NCBI GenBank assembly: GCA_963789555.1
Contig: CAWBKY010000001.1
Span: 62,001 to 126,000, forward strand
Origin: JACXTP01 sp963789555
GTDB lineage: Archaea > Thermoplasmatota > Thermoplasmata > Methanomassiliicoccales > UBA472
Length of the DNA stretch: 64,000 nucleotides
Direction of reading: 5' to 3'
Shown: in pieces, positions 44,364 to 54,051 of the stretch
How positions within the stretch are numbered: position 1 is the first letter of the stretch
Layout of the letters: every line of letters begins with the position of its first letter
Position numbers and translations under genes: made by a program
Notes under the pieces: model-generated
Database searches by the model: none
The model's input: only the letters and a program-made list of their open reading frames with translations
Told to the model about the DNA's origin: nothing

Positions 44364-45306
44364 TCGCCATATACACTCGAGTCTCCACCGAGGACCAGGC
44401 TAGAGAAGGGTTCTCTTTGGGCGCCCAGAAGGAGCGCCTTATCGCGTATTGCGAGGCCCAAGGATGGGACATCACAGATCTATACCAGGATGAAGGTCAC
44501 ACGGGCCGTAACACCCGAAGGCCAGCATACCAACGCATGCTCGAGGAGAAGGACCGTTGGGACATTATGCTGGTGATGAAGATGGACCGTATCCACCGCA
44601 ACAGCAAGAACTTCATGATCATGATGGAGTCCTTAGAGAAATGGGGGAAGAAGTTCACCAGCATGAACGAGTCGCTGGACACCTCCAATGCCGTGGGCAG
44701 GTTCGTCGTGGACATCATCCAACGCATCGCCCAGCTGGAGAGCGAGCAGATCGGGGAGAGGACCTACATGGGCATGAGGCAAAAGGCCGAGTCCATGGAT
44801 CGGGATACTTGGCTTCAACCCGCCGTTTGGCTACCATATGGATGGGGAGAGCTTGGTCGTGATGGAGGCAGAAAGGGCGATTGTCCAAAGTGTATTTGCC
44901 CATTATCTTTCTGGAAATACGGCCGTCCAGATCGCCAAGTCCCTGAACCAGGATTCCATCGCTACCCGACGAGGGTAAGGAATGGACGGTATGGTCGATC
45001 GGAAGGATGCTCCACAACCCGGTTTATGCTGGATATCTCCGATGGGATGGTCTGATCCTCCCTTCAGACCACGAGGCCATCATCGGTGTGGAGACAATTT
45101 CAACTCAAGTTCAGGCCAGAATGGCATCAAGGACCAGGCGTCCTAATGGCAAACAGTTCTTGAGGCTCAAGGAAGACTCCGCAGCCAGTCCCCATAAGAC
45201 AGGTCCTGGCCCATTCAAATCAATGAAGTTCTCGACCTCGAATAATTATTCGGGCAATTGTTACAAGTTCTTTGGTATATTACAGAAATATTTGAGAATA
45301 AAATAA
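44354..45306 (+). CDS. Serine recombinase B, tandem paralogue of A (frameshifted)
   Basis: The catalytic domain closely resembles recombinase A: VAIYTRVSTEDQAREGFS, MDRIHRNSKNF, and an identical RIAQLESEQIGER. The frame changes near 44805. The recombinase domain continues as GESLVVMEAERAIVQSVF and then NPVYAGYLRWDG. After about 45165 the tail departs from the family and ends in an AT-rich, basic stretch (KYLRIK), so the zinc ribbon is missing and the 3' end may be truncated. It starts inside the end of gene A. Paired serine recombinases drive excision and integration of some mobile elements. Confidence 0.78.
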
Positions 45307-45581
45307 AATTACTATGGTATGTTAATTTTTCAAAATTAAAAATATGAAATATTAATGTAGGCTTTTATTGTCAAAATAGATAAAGCTTATATTATAACTC
45401 CGGCGGTATTGAAAAATCAGGGTAGCTGTCCGATAATCTCGGACAAGAACGGAGGGATGTAGGGGGAATGATGCCAACGTCTGTTCCAATAGGTTGACGT
45501 TCATATTATTTTATGAACAAAACGGTAGGATCAGACATGAATCATCCTCTCTGCAAACCTATGTATAAGCGAGGAAAAAAA
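45307..45581. other. AT-rich intergenic spacer with small hairpin
   Basis: No gene is seen. The first 110 bases are very AT-rich. A 6-bp perfect hairpin, GTCCGA and TCGGAC, lies at 45428-45444. Further on is a purine-rich stretch (GAGGGATGTAGGGGG) without a good reading frame. The abrupt composition change after recombinase B would fit an element boundary. Confidence 0.4.
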
Positions 45582-46183
45582 ATGACAGATCGAGAATGTA
45601 CACTTAAAGGTGGCTATGGCACGGAGGTCTTGGGTCTTATCTGGTAAGCCTTGTCGCCATCATGGTTGGTATGTATGGACTAGTTGGTCGTCGATGGTTT
45701 CAGCGCCATCGGCACTATAGCAGGGATAATACCATGGATTGGAGCGGGATTATTGCTTTGCACACTAATAGCATTCTGGAACGAGAACATCCTGGTCAAT
45801 GCCGCGTTCGGTGTGTTCGCGATCATCTGCCTGTCCTTCAACGGAATGGTATTTGGTGCTGAAGGATTGGGAGGAAGTCTCAATAACAGGCAATGTATTA
45901 CGGTCGATCTTCGTCGGAATTGCCTTGGCAATGATCGGCCTGGTCTCCCTTGCGCAACCAGTGAAGATTACTGCCGTTATTCCTATTTCGTCGCTGCGCA
46001 TCGGCGTTCATCTTCCTCGGCTCTATGGATAACAGGACTGGCTGAGGGAACAGTCTGATGAAAGGATGATAGTCGGTGTTCACTGGACCGTTGCAGCCAT
46101 AATGGCGCTCTACATCGGCAATAGCGATTGCATTCCTTGTTGTCAAGGGCAAGCCAGTGTTGCCGCTCCTGATCAAGGCCTGA
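45582..46183 (+). CDS. Multi-pass membrane protein, unknown (several frameshifts)
   Basis: About 200 residues can be reconstructed from overlapping frames. They hold at least five hydrophobic helices, including YLVSLVAIMVGMYGLV, TIAGIIPWIGAGLLLCTLIAF and VLRSIFVGIALAMIGLVSL, ending AIAIAFLVVKGKPVLPLLIKA. Frame changes lie near 45650, 45680, 45880, 45990 and 46120. It loosely resembles small acetate-uptake-type proteins, but not enough to claim it. The number of breaks is high even for this window, so it could be a decayed gene. Confidence 0.45.
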
Positions 46184-46349
46184 ACGAGAGAGCATTCACG
46201 TTAAACCCTTTCCCCCCTTTTTTTCTAGTTTATCAATCCAGGATTTTTTATGTATCATGAGATTATAGCCATTTGAGCCATTTTATAGACTCATTAAAAA
46301 GATTCACATAGTGGAAACATCAAATATGGTACAGTTAGGGGGAGGTAGA

Positions 46350-47762
46350 ATGGCAAAGAAAGGATATGAGCTGGAGGGTTCGATTCTCAAGGTCCCAAAG
46401 TACGAGTCAGAGATAACTGAATCCATCGAAAAAAGACTCGAGATCGGGAAATCCCTGCGCGAATCGGTGCCAAGGGAATCCCATGGTGAATGGGTCCCCC
46501 CTTCGAACCGTCGCGACCCGATCGACATACTCATCGAATCCAATGCTGGTCGAATCGAGGACCTGATCCCTATCCGACATGGAAGGATGGCATTGTCTCC
46601 GTTCACATTCCTTAGGGGGTCAGCGTCGGTGATGGCATCAGACCTTTCCAACACTCCGAACACCGGCCATACGGTTCAGATATGTGGCGATTGTCATCTC
46701 AGCAATTTCGGACTGTTCGCCACTCCAGAAAGGAACTTGATCTTTGATGTGAACGATTTCGATGAGACCATTCCAGGACCTTGGGAGTGGGACCTCAAGC
46801 GATTGGCTGCCTCGGTCTATGTCGCTTATAGCGTGAGCGGGATGTCCGCCAAGAGATGCTTACACGCTTACAGTAAAATGTGTCCAGGCATATCGGCAAG
46901 CCATGCGACGAGGGGCTGGCATGTCCGCCCTCGATATTTGGTATCTGCAGTTCGATATCCAAGTTCTCCTTGAGTGCATTTCAATCTGGAATCGTCCAAA
47001 AACGCGTTAAAACGGCGGACGCAATTGCCAGGCAGAGGGTGAGCAAATATCTGTTTCCAAAATTGACCGAGGAGGTCGATGGTAAAAAACGATTCCTCGA
47101 TGAACCACCTCTTCTGGTCCATATCAAGGACAAGAAAATAATCGATACCATGATCCAAACATTGGACCAGTATCGGGAATTCATGCCCCATGAAAAGCGT
47201 GTCCTTCTAGATCGATATGAATTCCAAGATCTGGCATTGAAGGTCGTGGGGGTGGGAAGTGTCGGGACCAGGTGTGCGGTCATATTGCTCTCAGCCTCCG
47301 AGAAGGACAACCTCATCCTTCAGATCAAGGAGGCGAGGAATTCGGTCATCGAGCCATATGTGGAGAAGAGCGCATATGAGAACAACGGGCAGAGGGTGGT
47401 CGTTGGACAAAAGATCATGCAGTCCGCAAGCGACGTCCTGCTTGGTTGGACAAAACTTCGCGATCAGGGACTATTATGTCAGGCAGCTAAAGGACATGAA
47501 GGTCAGCGCCGTGATCGAGAATCAACCTTATGAGATGGCCGAGGCGTATGTGACCACGTGCGGTTGGACCTTAGCAAAGGCACATGCACGATCAGGGGAT
47601 CCCGCCATAATTGGCGGGTATCTTGGGAAAGGAACCACCATGGATTATGCTTTAGCCGATTTTGCCAAGGATTATTGCCAGCAGACGATCGAGGATCACA
47701 AGGCCTTGCTGGATGCCATCGAATCGGGCCGCATTAGAGGCGAAGAACGACCTGTGAGCTGA
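46350..47762 (+). CDS. DUF2252 family protein (frameshifted)
   Basis: The reconstructed protein has about 470 residues. The N-terminal half is typical: IPIRHGRMALSPFTFLRG, VQICGDCHLSNFG, then FDVNDFDETIPGPWEWDLKRL. The C-terminal half has VVGVGSVGTRC, YVTTCGWTLAKAHARSGD and YLGKG. The fold is distantly related to protein-kinase-like phosphotransferases, with DxHxxN-like and DFD motifs in the expected places; its substrate is unknown. Frame changes lie near 46970 and 47460. The start at 46350 follows a GGGGGAGGT ribosome binding site. It is 5 bases upstream of a proline dehydrogenase gene. Confidence 0.88.
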
Positions 47763-47767
47763 CCGAC

Positions 47768-48576
47768 ATGAACGTTGACAATAGGTGGTACCTTCCAGAC
47801 AGCAAAGCCGCGGTCGCATGGTGCAAGAAGCGGAACGATCAGGAGATCCATTGCATCTTTGATGTACTGGCCGAACCGGCATCGGATCGAACCCAAGCCC
47901 AATCCTCCGTGGAGTCCTATCTGGATTGCCTGAAGGCAATATGGGACCATGGATTGTACGCCTCGATATCCATAAAACCCTCGACGCTTGGGTTCCATGT
48001 TCGACCCGGAGATCTGTGTCGAGAACGCCCAAATAATATGTGGGATCGCAAACGACTCAGGGATCGGGTTCGAGATCGACATGGAGGGGAAGGCGACCAT
48101 CGATCAAATATTGGACCTAGCTCAGGACTGTCAGATCGAATGCGGGTCGATAACCGTGGCTTTACAGGCTTACCTTGACCGTACCAGGACCGACCTGGCG
48201 ATAATGAACGAGGCCGGGGTCAGGGTGAGGCTGGTCAAAGGGGCATACATCGGGGACAGTGGAGATTTTTCCGATATTCAGATCCCGCATGGAATCTTTG
48301 GCCCAGTCACAGATCTATCGCGACCGGCCTTTCTGCATCGGGACCCATGATCCCGAAATCTTGAGATGGTTCAGGGAGAGGGTTGAGACCCCAAATCCTC
48401 ATTACGAACTAGATTTCTTGATGGGATTGGCGGACAGGACCAAGGTGGAGCTAGCTTCGCAAGGTTGGAAAGTTGGCGAGTACGTACCTTTCGGCAAGAA
48501 CGAAGGGGGTTACTCCGCCCGAAGGGAGAGATACCTAACAGTATTGAGTTCGATCGGGAGAGCCCCTCTGCCTTAG
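47768..48576 (+). CDS. Proline dehydrogenase, FAD-dependent (frameshifted)
   Basis: The reconstructed protein of about 269 residues matches the monofunctional PRODH barrel: YASISIKPSTLG, GFEIDMEG, ALQAYLDRTRTD, VRLVKGAYIG, CIGTHDPEIL and the end EYVPFGKNEGGYSARRERY. These residues hold FAD and proline. It oxidises proline to pyrroline-5-carboxylate. Frame changes lie near 47985 and 48270. It follows DUF2252 in the same operon. An aldehyde dehydrogenase 5 kb upstream could, in principle, finish the route to glutamate. Confidence 0.85.
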
Positions 48577-48954
48577 GCAATATCAATATTATCAATTGTT
48601 ATATGATGATGAGGTAACAATGTTAATTTTAACTATTGTGATATCTCCACAGGAAATGTAGGGGTTAGAGCCGTTAAATGTTCGGATCCCCTTTTTCGCT
48701 AAAAGTCCGGGATATTTTCATCAAATAGACCTACTTTCAATTGATATTCGGGAGACCGTCGTTTACTAAAATGGATACTTCTATACAATAAACTATAATT
48801 TCTAATAAATTTATTATTAACAATAATTAATATAGAATTATTAGATTATGATAATAGTAATAATATCATAAATAATTATATAATCAATAATAACTATTAA
48901 AGTAAATAATAGCTATAGCAAATATAAAATTATAGAAACTATGGAAGTGAAGGG
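48577..48954. other. AT-rich intergenic region
   Basis: About 380 bases without a credible gene. The second half is extremely AT-rich with many TTA/TAA steps, and includes TATA-like sequence before the ribbon-helix-helix gene. No strong inverted repeat was seen. Confidence 0.45.
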
Positions 48955-49146
48955 ATGCAAGGGGAAGAGAAGAAGACTAGTCTGCAGGTGAGCACCGATC
49001 TCCGGGACCGGTTATACCGTCTTAAATTCCGTAAGACCTATGAGCAGTTCCTCACCGAGCTATGTGACATGTACGAAGAACAGGCCGTCCATGAGGGTCG
49101 CTCGATCTTCGAACCGAGCACCACCTCCGAGAAGGATCTAAGTTGA
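48955..49146 (+). CDS. Small ribbon-helix-helix-like DNA-binding protein
   Basis: This 63-residue protein has a beta strand (KTSLQVSTDLRDRLY) followed by two helices (KTYEQFLTELCDMYEE), the usual ribbon-helix-helix pattern of antitoxins and small repressors. A GAAGTGAAGGG site precedes the ATG. It is followed after 108 bases by a 2H phosphoesterase gene. It could be an antitoxin or a repressor of the neighbouring genes, but no toxin fold is obvious. Confidence 0.6.
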   Translation: MQGEEKKTSLQVSTDLRDRLYRLKFRKTYEQFLTELCDMYEEQAVHEGRSIFEPSTTSEKDLS

Positions 49147-49254
49147 AGCATGGTCGGATGGTCTGAAAGGATCAAAGGTCATTCTGACCGCCGAAGGGTT
49201 CGTCCAAGGACCGACCAATAATTGAAGGGATAGGAATGGGTTTCAGGTGAGGAT

Positions 49255-49797
49255 ATGGGCTACCGATACTTCATAGGGATTTCGCCACCCGACCCCCTCT
49301 ATTCCCAAGTGGTGAACTTCCAGATGGGCAAGGCTTGCGCCATGGTGGAGCCGCACATCACGGTCAAGGCGCCATCTGGACTGATCGATCCGCCCACTTG
49401 GCTGAAGAAGATATGGACGATATGCTTGGCTACTCAACCATTTCCCGTGGTGGTCGGTGAAGTGGACCATTTTGGGGATGATGTGGTATATCTCAAGGTC
49501 GAATCGCCTGGTCTGGTGGAGCTGCACCGGTCCTTCGTCCAAGCCATCGGCCCAACCTCGGAGGAGATCGCTAATTTCCATGAAATGGAAGGTTTCGTCC
49601 CCCACATGACCTTGAGCCAATCCATGCCTGAGCAAGGGATCGCTGATGTTGGGTCGGTGATCGAAAGCGCCAAGGTCAAGTTCAAGTCACCGACCAGGTT
49701 CATCTGCGGGTCCGTGAAGATCTATCGTGCCCCATCTGAATTTGAACAGTACCGGGTATTCAAAGAGTACACGTTGGGTTTCGAGTGTCGTCATTAA
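49255..49797 (+). CDS. 2H phosphoesterase / RNA ligase-like protein
   Basis: This 180-residue protein has the two His-x-Thr motifs of the 2H superfamily: PHITVKAP (residues 33-40) and VPHMTLSQS (about 116-124). Such enzymes cleave 2',5'- or cyclic phosphodiester bonds in RNA or nucleotides, as in tRNA half-ligation and the 2'-5' RNA ligase family. The substrate is unknown. It is compact and in one frame. It lies in the AT-rich island, next to a small DNA-binding protein. Confidence 0.85.
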   Translation: MGYRYFIGISPPDPLYSQVVNFQMGKACAMVEPHITVKAPSGLIDPPTWLKKIWTICLATQPFPVVVGEVDHFGDDVVYLKVESPGLVELHRSFVQAIGPTSEEIANFHEMEGFVPHMTLSQSMPEQGIADVGSVIESAKVKFKSPTRFICGSVKIYRAPSEFEQYRVFKEYTLGFECRH

Positions 49798-50217
49798 ATA
49801 TGATATTATTATTATTTTAGCTGATTTCGATATTAATATATAATAAATTAGTTTTTATTAAAAATAAGGCGATTTTGAACACGAAATCAGTCAAGAGGGA
49901 TATATCTCGAGGGTTGTTTCGTCCTCAGATCGATAGAAAATTGCAGAATTTTCTTCGATTTAGCTGTTAAAATAAAAAAAGTAGTTGATATCGAAAATAC
50001 ATTAAAAAATATTCAATATTCAAAAATATTGACTTTTAGCATCGTCTCTTTAGGTCGGTCAAAAAGATAAGTTTTTGTCTTATATTTAATTATTCTAATT
50101 TAATAACGATAACAACTTAATTAATTTAATAGATTTCATCGTCTATTTATATTTGTAATATTATAATTAATAAATTAGAATAAATATTTAAGAACATCAT
50201 CCTCCAATTCCGAGAAA
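49798..50217. other. Very AT-rich intergenic region with hairpin
   Basis: About 420 bases with no believable gene, among the most AT-rich in the window. A hairpin with 11 paired bases and one mismatch lies at 49931-49957 (AGAAAATT, GCAG loop, AATTTTCT, then CGA/TCG outside). It may hold promoters or an RNA; I see no clear RNA family. Confidence 0.45.
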
Positions 50218-50826
50218 CTAGAAAAAGTACTGTGAGGCAAAGACTCCTTTGAGCACATCGCTGCCAATCTCGATCCCTTCACCGCATAGATGATGATCGG
50301 ACGATCTAGCGGCGTTATAATCCGAGGATCCGTCCCCGATGTAGAATGACCCGTCATGGAACTTCCTGGACCTCAAGCACGGAATCCTGTTTGAAATCCA
50401 ATGCGCCAGGATTCTTTATCGAAGGGAACGCGAAGCGAATGGCACCATCATTCCAGACCGCCTTTCCTGTCATCATCTTCAGTTCGAACTCCCCGAACTT
50501 CGTTTTCATGAAATGTTCGATGAAGAAATCCAATCCCGCGGACACGATGCAAATGTCACTCTTCCCCCTTGTCTATCATATGAAGGAACCCGCTCAGACC
50601 CGCTCTTGCCTCGACATTCCGATCCAGGTAGGCGATAATCGATTCAGGCCGCTCATGGACCAATGCGAACTGGAGCTTCATGCAGTCCTCTAGACCTATC
50701 TCCCCTCGGTCCATTATGATCGTCATAAACATGCCAGCGTTCGTCAGCGAACCTTCTCAGCACAAGCTCGGAGCTGTCCCTCATCGTGATCGTGCCATCA
50801 AAGTCCAAGAGCACCGCTGAGCTCAT
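50218..50826 (-). CDS. HAD-family phosphatase (frameshifted)
   Basis: Motif I is VLLDFDGTIT at the N-terminus. A serine near CIVSAGLDFF is motif II, and FYIGDGSSDYNAARS is motif IV. The cap is small and helical, like MtnX and phosphoserine-phosphatase-type enzymes. The reconstructed length is about 200 residues. Frame changes lie near 50740, 50565 and 50355, and the stop is the TAG at 50218-50220. The substrate is unknown; phosphoserine or a small sugar phosphate is possible. Confidence 0.75.
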
Positions 50827-50894
50827 CTAAAAAGGGAAAAGGCCAGGGAGGCCTTTAATCATTTTTGACTGATAGTCTCAATTGGTTGATAGGC

Positions 50895-51327
50895 CTATGG
50901 GACGACAAGCACCGGCACCTTGGACATCTGAGAGACCCGCATGGACACGCTCCCCCAGGCCACCATCTTCTTGGCGCTCATGCCTCTCGTCCCCAGGACG
51001 ACGAGGTCGGCTCCCTCGGACCGCTCCAATATCTTCTCCACCGGGTGTCCGAAGTCCACATCACGGGTCACTTCCACCCCGGCCTTCTTCACTATCTCGA
51101 TCGCATGGTTGAGCTCGACATCGCCGATGTTCTCACCTTCCCCGCTCCAAACCTCCTTCCCACCGAGCATGGTATGTTCTGCCGGCCCCACCACGAACAA
51201 CAGGTCGACCTTGGCCGAGTATAACCTTAGCTAGGTCGCCCGCCATCTCCGCCGCCCGCAAAGAATTGGGCGAACCATCGACGCAGACCAATATCCTTGA
51301 GATCTTGTGCACTTGATCACCGATCAT
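50895..51327 (-). CDS. Universal stress protein, UspA type (frameshifted)
   Basis: The start ILVCVDGSPNSLRAAEMA and the ATP-binding end LVVLGTRGMSAKKMVAWGS (Gly-x2-Gly-x8/9-Gly-Ser) are typical of nucleotide-binding UspA domains. The frame changes near 51215 between LAKVIL and LLFVVGPAEH. The length is about 144 residues. It probably responds to stress, which fits an operator-like repeat overlapping its promoter (51359-51382). Confidence 0.82.
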
Positions 51328-51358
51328 ATTATTCCAATTCGTTAGTAGAAAATGGTTG

Positions 51359-51382
51359 CTAAGGGCGGTTTATAGCCCTTAG
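51359..51382 (-). promoter_or_regulatory. Inverted repeat overlapping the TATA box of the UspA gene
   Basis: CTAAGGGC and GCCCTTAG form perfect 8-base arms around the spacer ggtttata, so the TATA-like core sits inside the repeat, about 45 bases before the start at 51327. A regulator binding here would compete with TATA-binding protein. Confidence 0.55.
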
Positions 51383-51434
51383 AGCAAAGAACCGCTCGAT
51401 TCAGCTCATGCCAGATTTCATTGGGCTCGGAAAG

Positions 51435-51443
51435 ATAAATATA
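51435..51443 (+). promoter_or_regulatory. TATA box for the secreted repeat protein
   Basis: The sequence ataaatata is centred about 43 bases before the ATG at 51482, on the strand opposite the UspA gene. Confidence 0.5.
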
Positions 51444-51481
51444 GCCAGAAAAAAATATCACCTTCAAGTCGAAGGGATGCT

Positions 51482-53958
51482 ATGCAAGCTAAGCACTCAG
51501 CGGTAGTTCTAACCTTGGCGATCCTATTGCCAACTCTGCTCCTGATCGCGGTTCCAGCGAACGCGGCAGGCGCCGAGGAAGGGCGGTCGGTCTCCTGGTT
51601 AAAAGAGACTTTGGACAGCACCTCGGAGGTGCGTCAGAGCGTCTCGGTGATACGTCGATGCGAACGGGTTTGTCCACGTCAGCTATTACTCGGGAAAGAC
51701 CAGCACTCTGATGTATGAGACCAATGACCAACAGTTGTGGACGAGCTATCAGGTCGATGGGCAGACCGGCACCGGTTCATACAACTCGATCGACATCGGG
51801 ATGAACAACAACGTCGTGATCGCCTACTACGATTCCAACAACCTCAACTTGAAATTGGCCACAAGCGCCGAGACCGGGAGTGCCTGGCAGACACAGCACC
51901 CTGGACAGCGATGGCGATGTGGGCAAGTACTGCTCCGTGGCTACGGATGGCAACGGCAACGGGGCCGTCTCCTACTACGATTCGACCAACGAGAAGCTAA
52001 AGTTCTTCTCCATACATCGGAGGGCCACGCCAACATCGAGGTGGTCGATGACATGAACCCCGGAAGCACCTCGCTCTCCTACTTCACGCAACGGTACGCC
52101 AGTGATCACCTACATGGAGAAGGGCTCCTACAAGCTGAAGTATGCCATGAAGATCGAACGGTGCCTGGAAGCTTCGGTCTGGTCAACAACGTACCTGTTG
52201 GTGATGCCAGCAGCTCCCATACCGATTGGCAGGACGCCCTCCACGTGGCCTATTACAACGCCTCCAATGCCAGGCTCTGCTACGCCAAGTGGAGCCAATG
52301 GGGCCTGGACCTATGCCTATCCCGGACCCGACACACCGTGTATCGCAGTCGATAAGCATGAGGCCTGACGTCCTGGGCAAGGCGCACATCAGCTACTACA
52401 ATGCGGCCCAGAACGACCTGATGTACGCCACCAACCGCAACGGCGCTTGGACCATGAGAGTCCTGGACGCCATCGGCAATCAGGGCATCAAGAACGCCAT
52501 CGGGGTGGACAACTACACCAAAGTGCACGTGGTCTACGTCGACAGCACCAACAACTTCCTGAACCACATCACCAACGCACAGGCCACCTGGGACATCGAG
52601 GCGGTCGCACCGGAGCATGGTCGGGGCTGGCGAGAACAACTCCTTGGCCATCGATTCCGCGGGGTGAGCCACATCGCCTTCAGCGACCCCACCAATGGCA
52701 GCCTCTACTATGCCAACGACTCAGATGGGGACATGGAATATCAGCTCTGGTGGACGTGGGCGGGGTGGGGCAGAACCCTTCCATAACCGTACTTGAGAAC
52801 GGGTCGGTGTTCATCAGCTACTATGACTTCACCAAGAAACAGCTGAAGCTGGCATGGAACTTCGGTGCGGGTTGGAACAACGACACCGTTGATTCCAGCA
52901 TGAACGTCGGGAAGTACAGCGCCATAGCCGCCTCGGACAAGAACATCTATATCGTCTACACGGACGAGGGTGCCGGACAACCTCAAGTGGGCCGTGCGTA
53001 AGTCCGGTTCCTGGATCATCAACCTCTTGGTGGACACCAACAAGGTCGGTCCGGGCCTGGACATGACCATGACCGCGGACGGGAACCTGCATCTGGCCTA
53101 CTTCAACGACAACCAGCTCAACTACGGGAAGTATGATGGCACCGAACTGGAACCTGGCGGTGGTGGACAACTCGTACCCCTGCGGGGTCAGCACGTCCAT
53201 CGATGTGAACTCGGACGGCCAGGTCTTCATAAGCTACTACGTGAAGACGTGGACGAGAGCGGTATCCGTCTGGCCTGGGGTACCACTGGCAACTGGAAGT
53301 ATCAATGGGTCATGGAGAAGGACGCCTCCGGACCGGGTTACTCCAACGCCTTGGCCTTCGACTCCACCGGCGCGCCTCACGTGGCCTTCATCAACCAGGC
53401 CCAGCCGAGCACATTGGGCGTATCCAACTTCTATTATGGGCTTTGGAGCAACGGGACCTTGGACTTCGATGACATCACCGGAAAGGTGAGCGCCGACTCC
53501 GACAGCTCGGGAAGGGTCCACGTCGTCTATTACGACCAGACCAACCAGACCCTCAAGCTGGCCGCGATGGTGGTAGTTCCGAGCCCACCGCTCTCGCTGA
53601 CGGTGCTGACGGGGGATGCGTTCGTGCAGCTCTCCTGGAACGCCCCGACCAATGATGGTGGGGCGCCGGTCACCCAGTACCTCATCCTGAGGGGCAACTC
53701 CGAGAGCACCGTCAGGCCGTACCTGACCGTCACCGGGACCATGTACAATGACACCGGCCTGGTCAACGACATACCCTACTATTACACGGTGAAGGCCATC
53801 AACACCGAGGGGGCCAGCCCAGCATCGAACCAGGTCTCCGCCACCCCGCAGGGCGAGGGCGGTGAGGATCCCTCGACTACACCATGATCATCATCGCCGC
53901 CATCGCGGGAGTGGTCGTCGTGGCTGTGGTGGTGCTGTTGTTGCGGCGTCGCGGTTAG
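51482..53958 (+). CDS. Secreted repeat protein, propeller-like, with fibronectin III and anchor (many frameshifts)
   Basis: At least eight frame changes split one protein of about 820 residues. It has a signal peptide (LAILLPTLLLIAVPANA). A long series of similar units follows, each with a pattern like VISYYDSTNxKLK (seen as IAYYDSNNLNLKLA, VSYYDSTNEKLKF, ISYYDFTKKQLKLAW, VVYYDQTNQTLKLA), suggesting a beta-propeller. Then comes a fibronectin type III domain (SLTVLTGDAFVQLSWNAP to TVKAINTEG) and a C-terminal membrane helix (IIIAAIAGVVVVAVVVLLL) with a basic tail. It is probably exposed on the cell surface. Binding partner or enzyme activity is unknown. Confidence 0.7.
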
Positions 53959-53970
53959 AGCAGATTTAAA

Positions 53971-53998
53971 CCCTTTCCCTTTACTTTTCTTTACTTTC
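53971..53998 (+). terminator. Pyrimidine/T-rich terminator
   Basis: The stretch of CCCTTTCCC, TTTACTTTTC and TTTACTTTC directly after the secreted protein stop has several T clusters without a hairpin, as in archaeal intrinsic terminators. Confidence 0.5.
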
Positions 53999-54014
53999 GC
54001 CGCTTCCACCGGTC

Positions 54015-54024
54015 AATTATTTAT
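54015..54024 (+). promoter_or_regulatory. TATA box for rfcL
   Basis: The sequence aattatttat is centred about 32 bases before the rfcL ATG at 54052, a usual archaeal spacing. Confidence 0.45.
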
Positions 54025-54051
54025 TGTGACTTGACATAGAGTGGCCCAGCC

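Noticed and set aside
41317..48576. Pyrrolysine (TAG) readthrough as the cause of the broken genes
   Set aside because: The downstream protein continues in a different frame, not the same frame after a TAG, so the breaks are frame changes.
48577..48954. CRISPR-like array in the AT-rich spacers
   Set aside because: The spacers have simple AT-rich sequence without regularly spaced identical repeats.
42701..51400. Reading the broken genes here as decayed pseudogenes of a dying element
   Set aside because: The same density of breaks occurs in essential genes outside the region, so it is not evidence of decay; the membrane protein at 45582 remains the only doubtful case.
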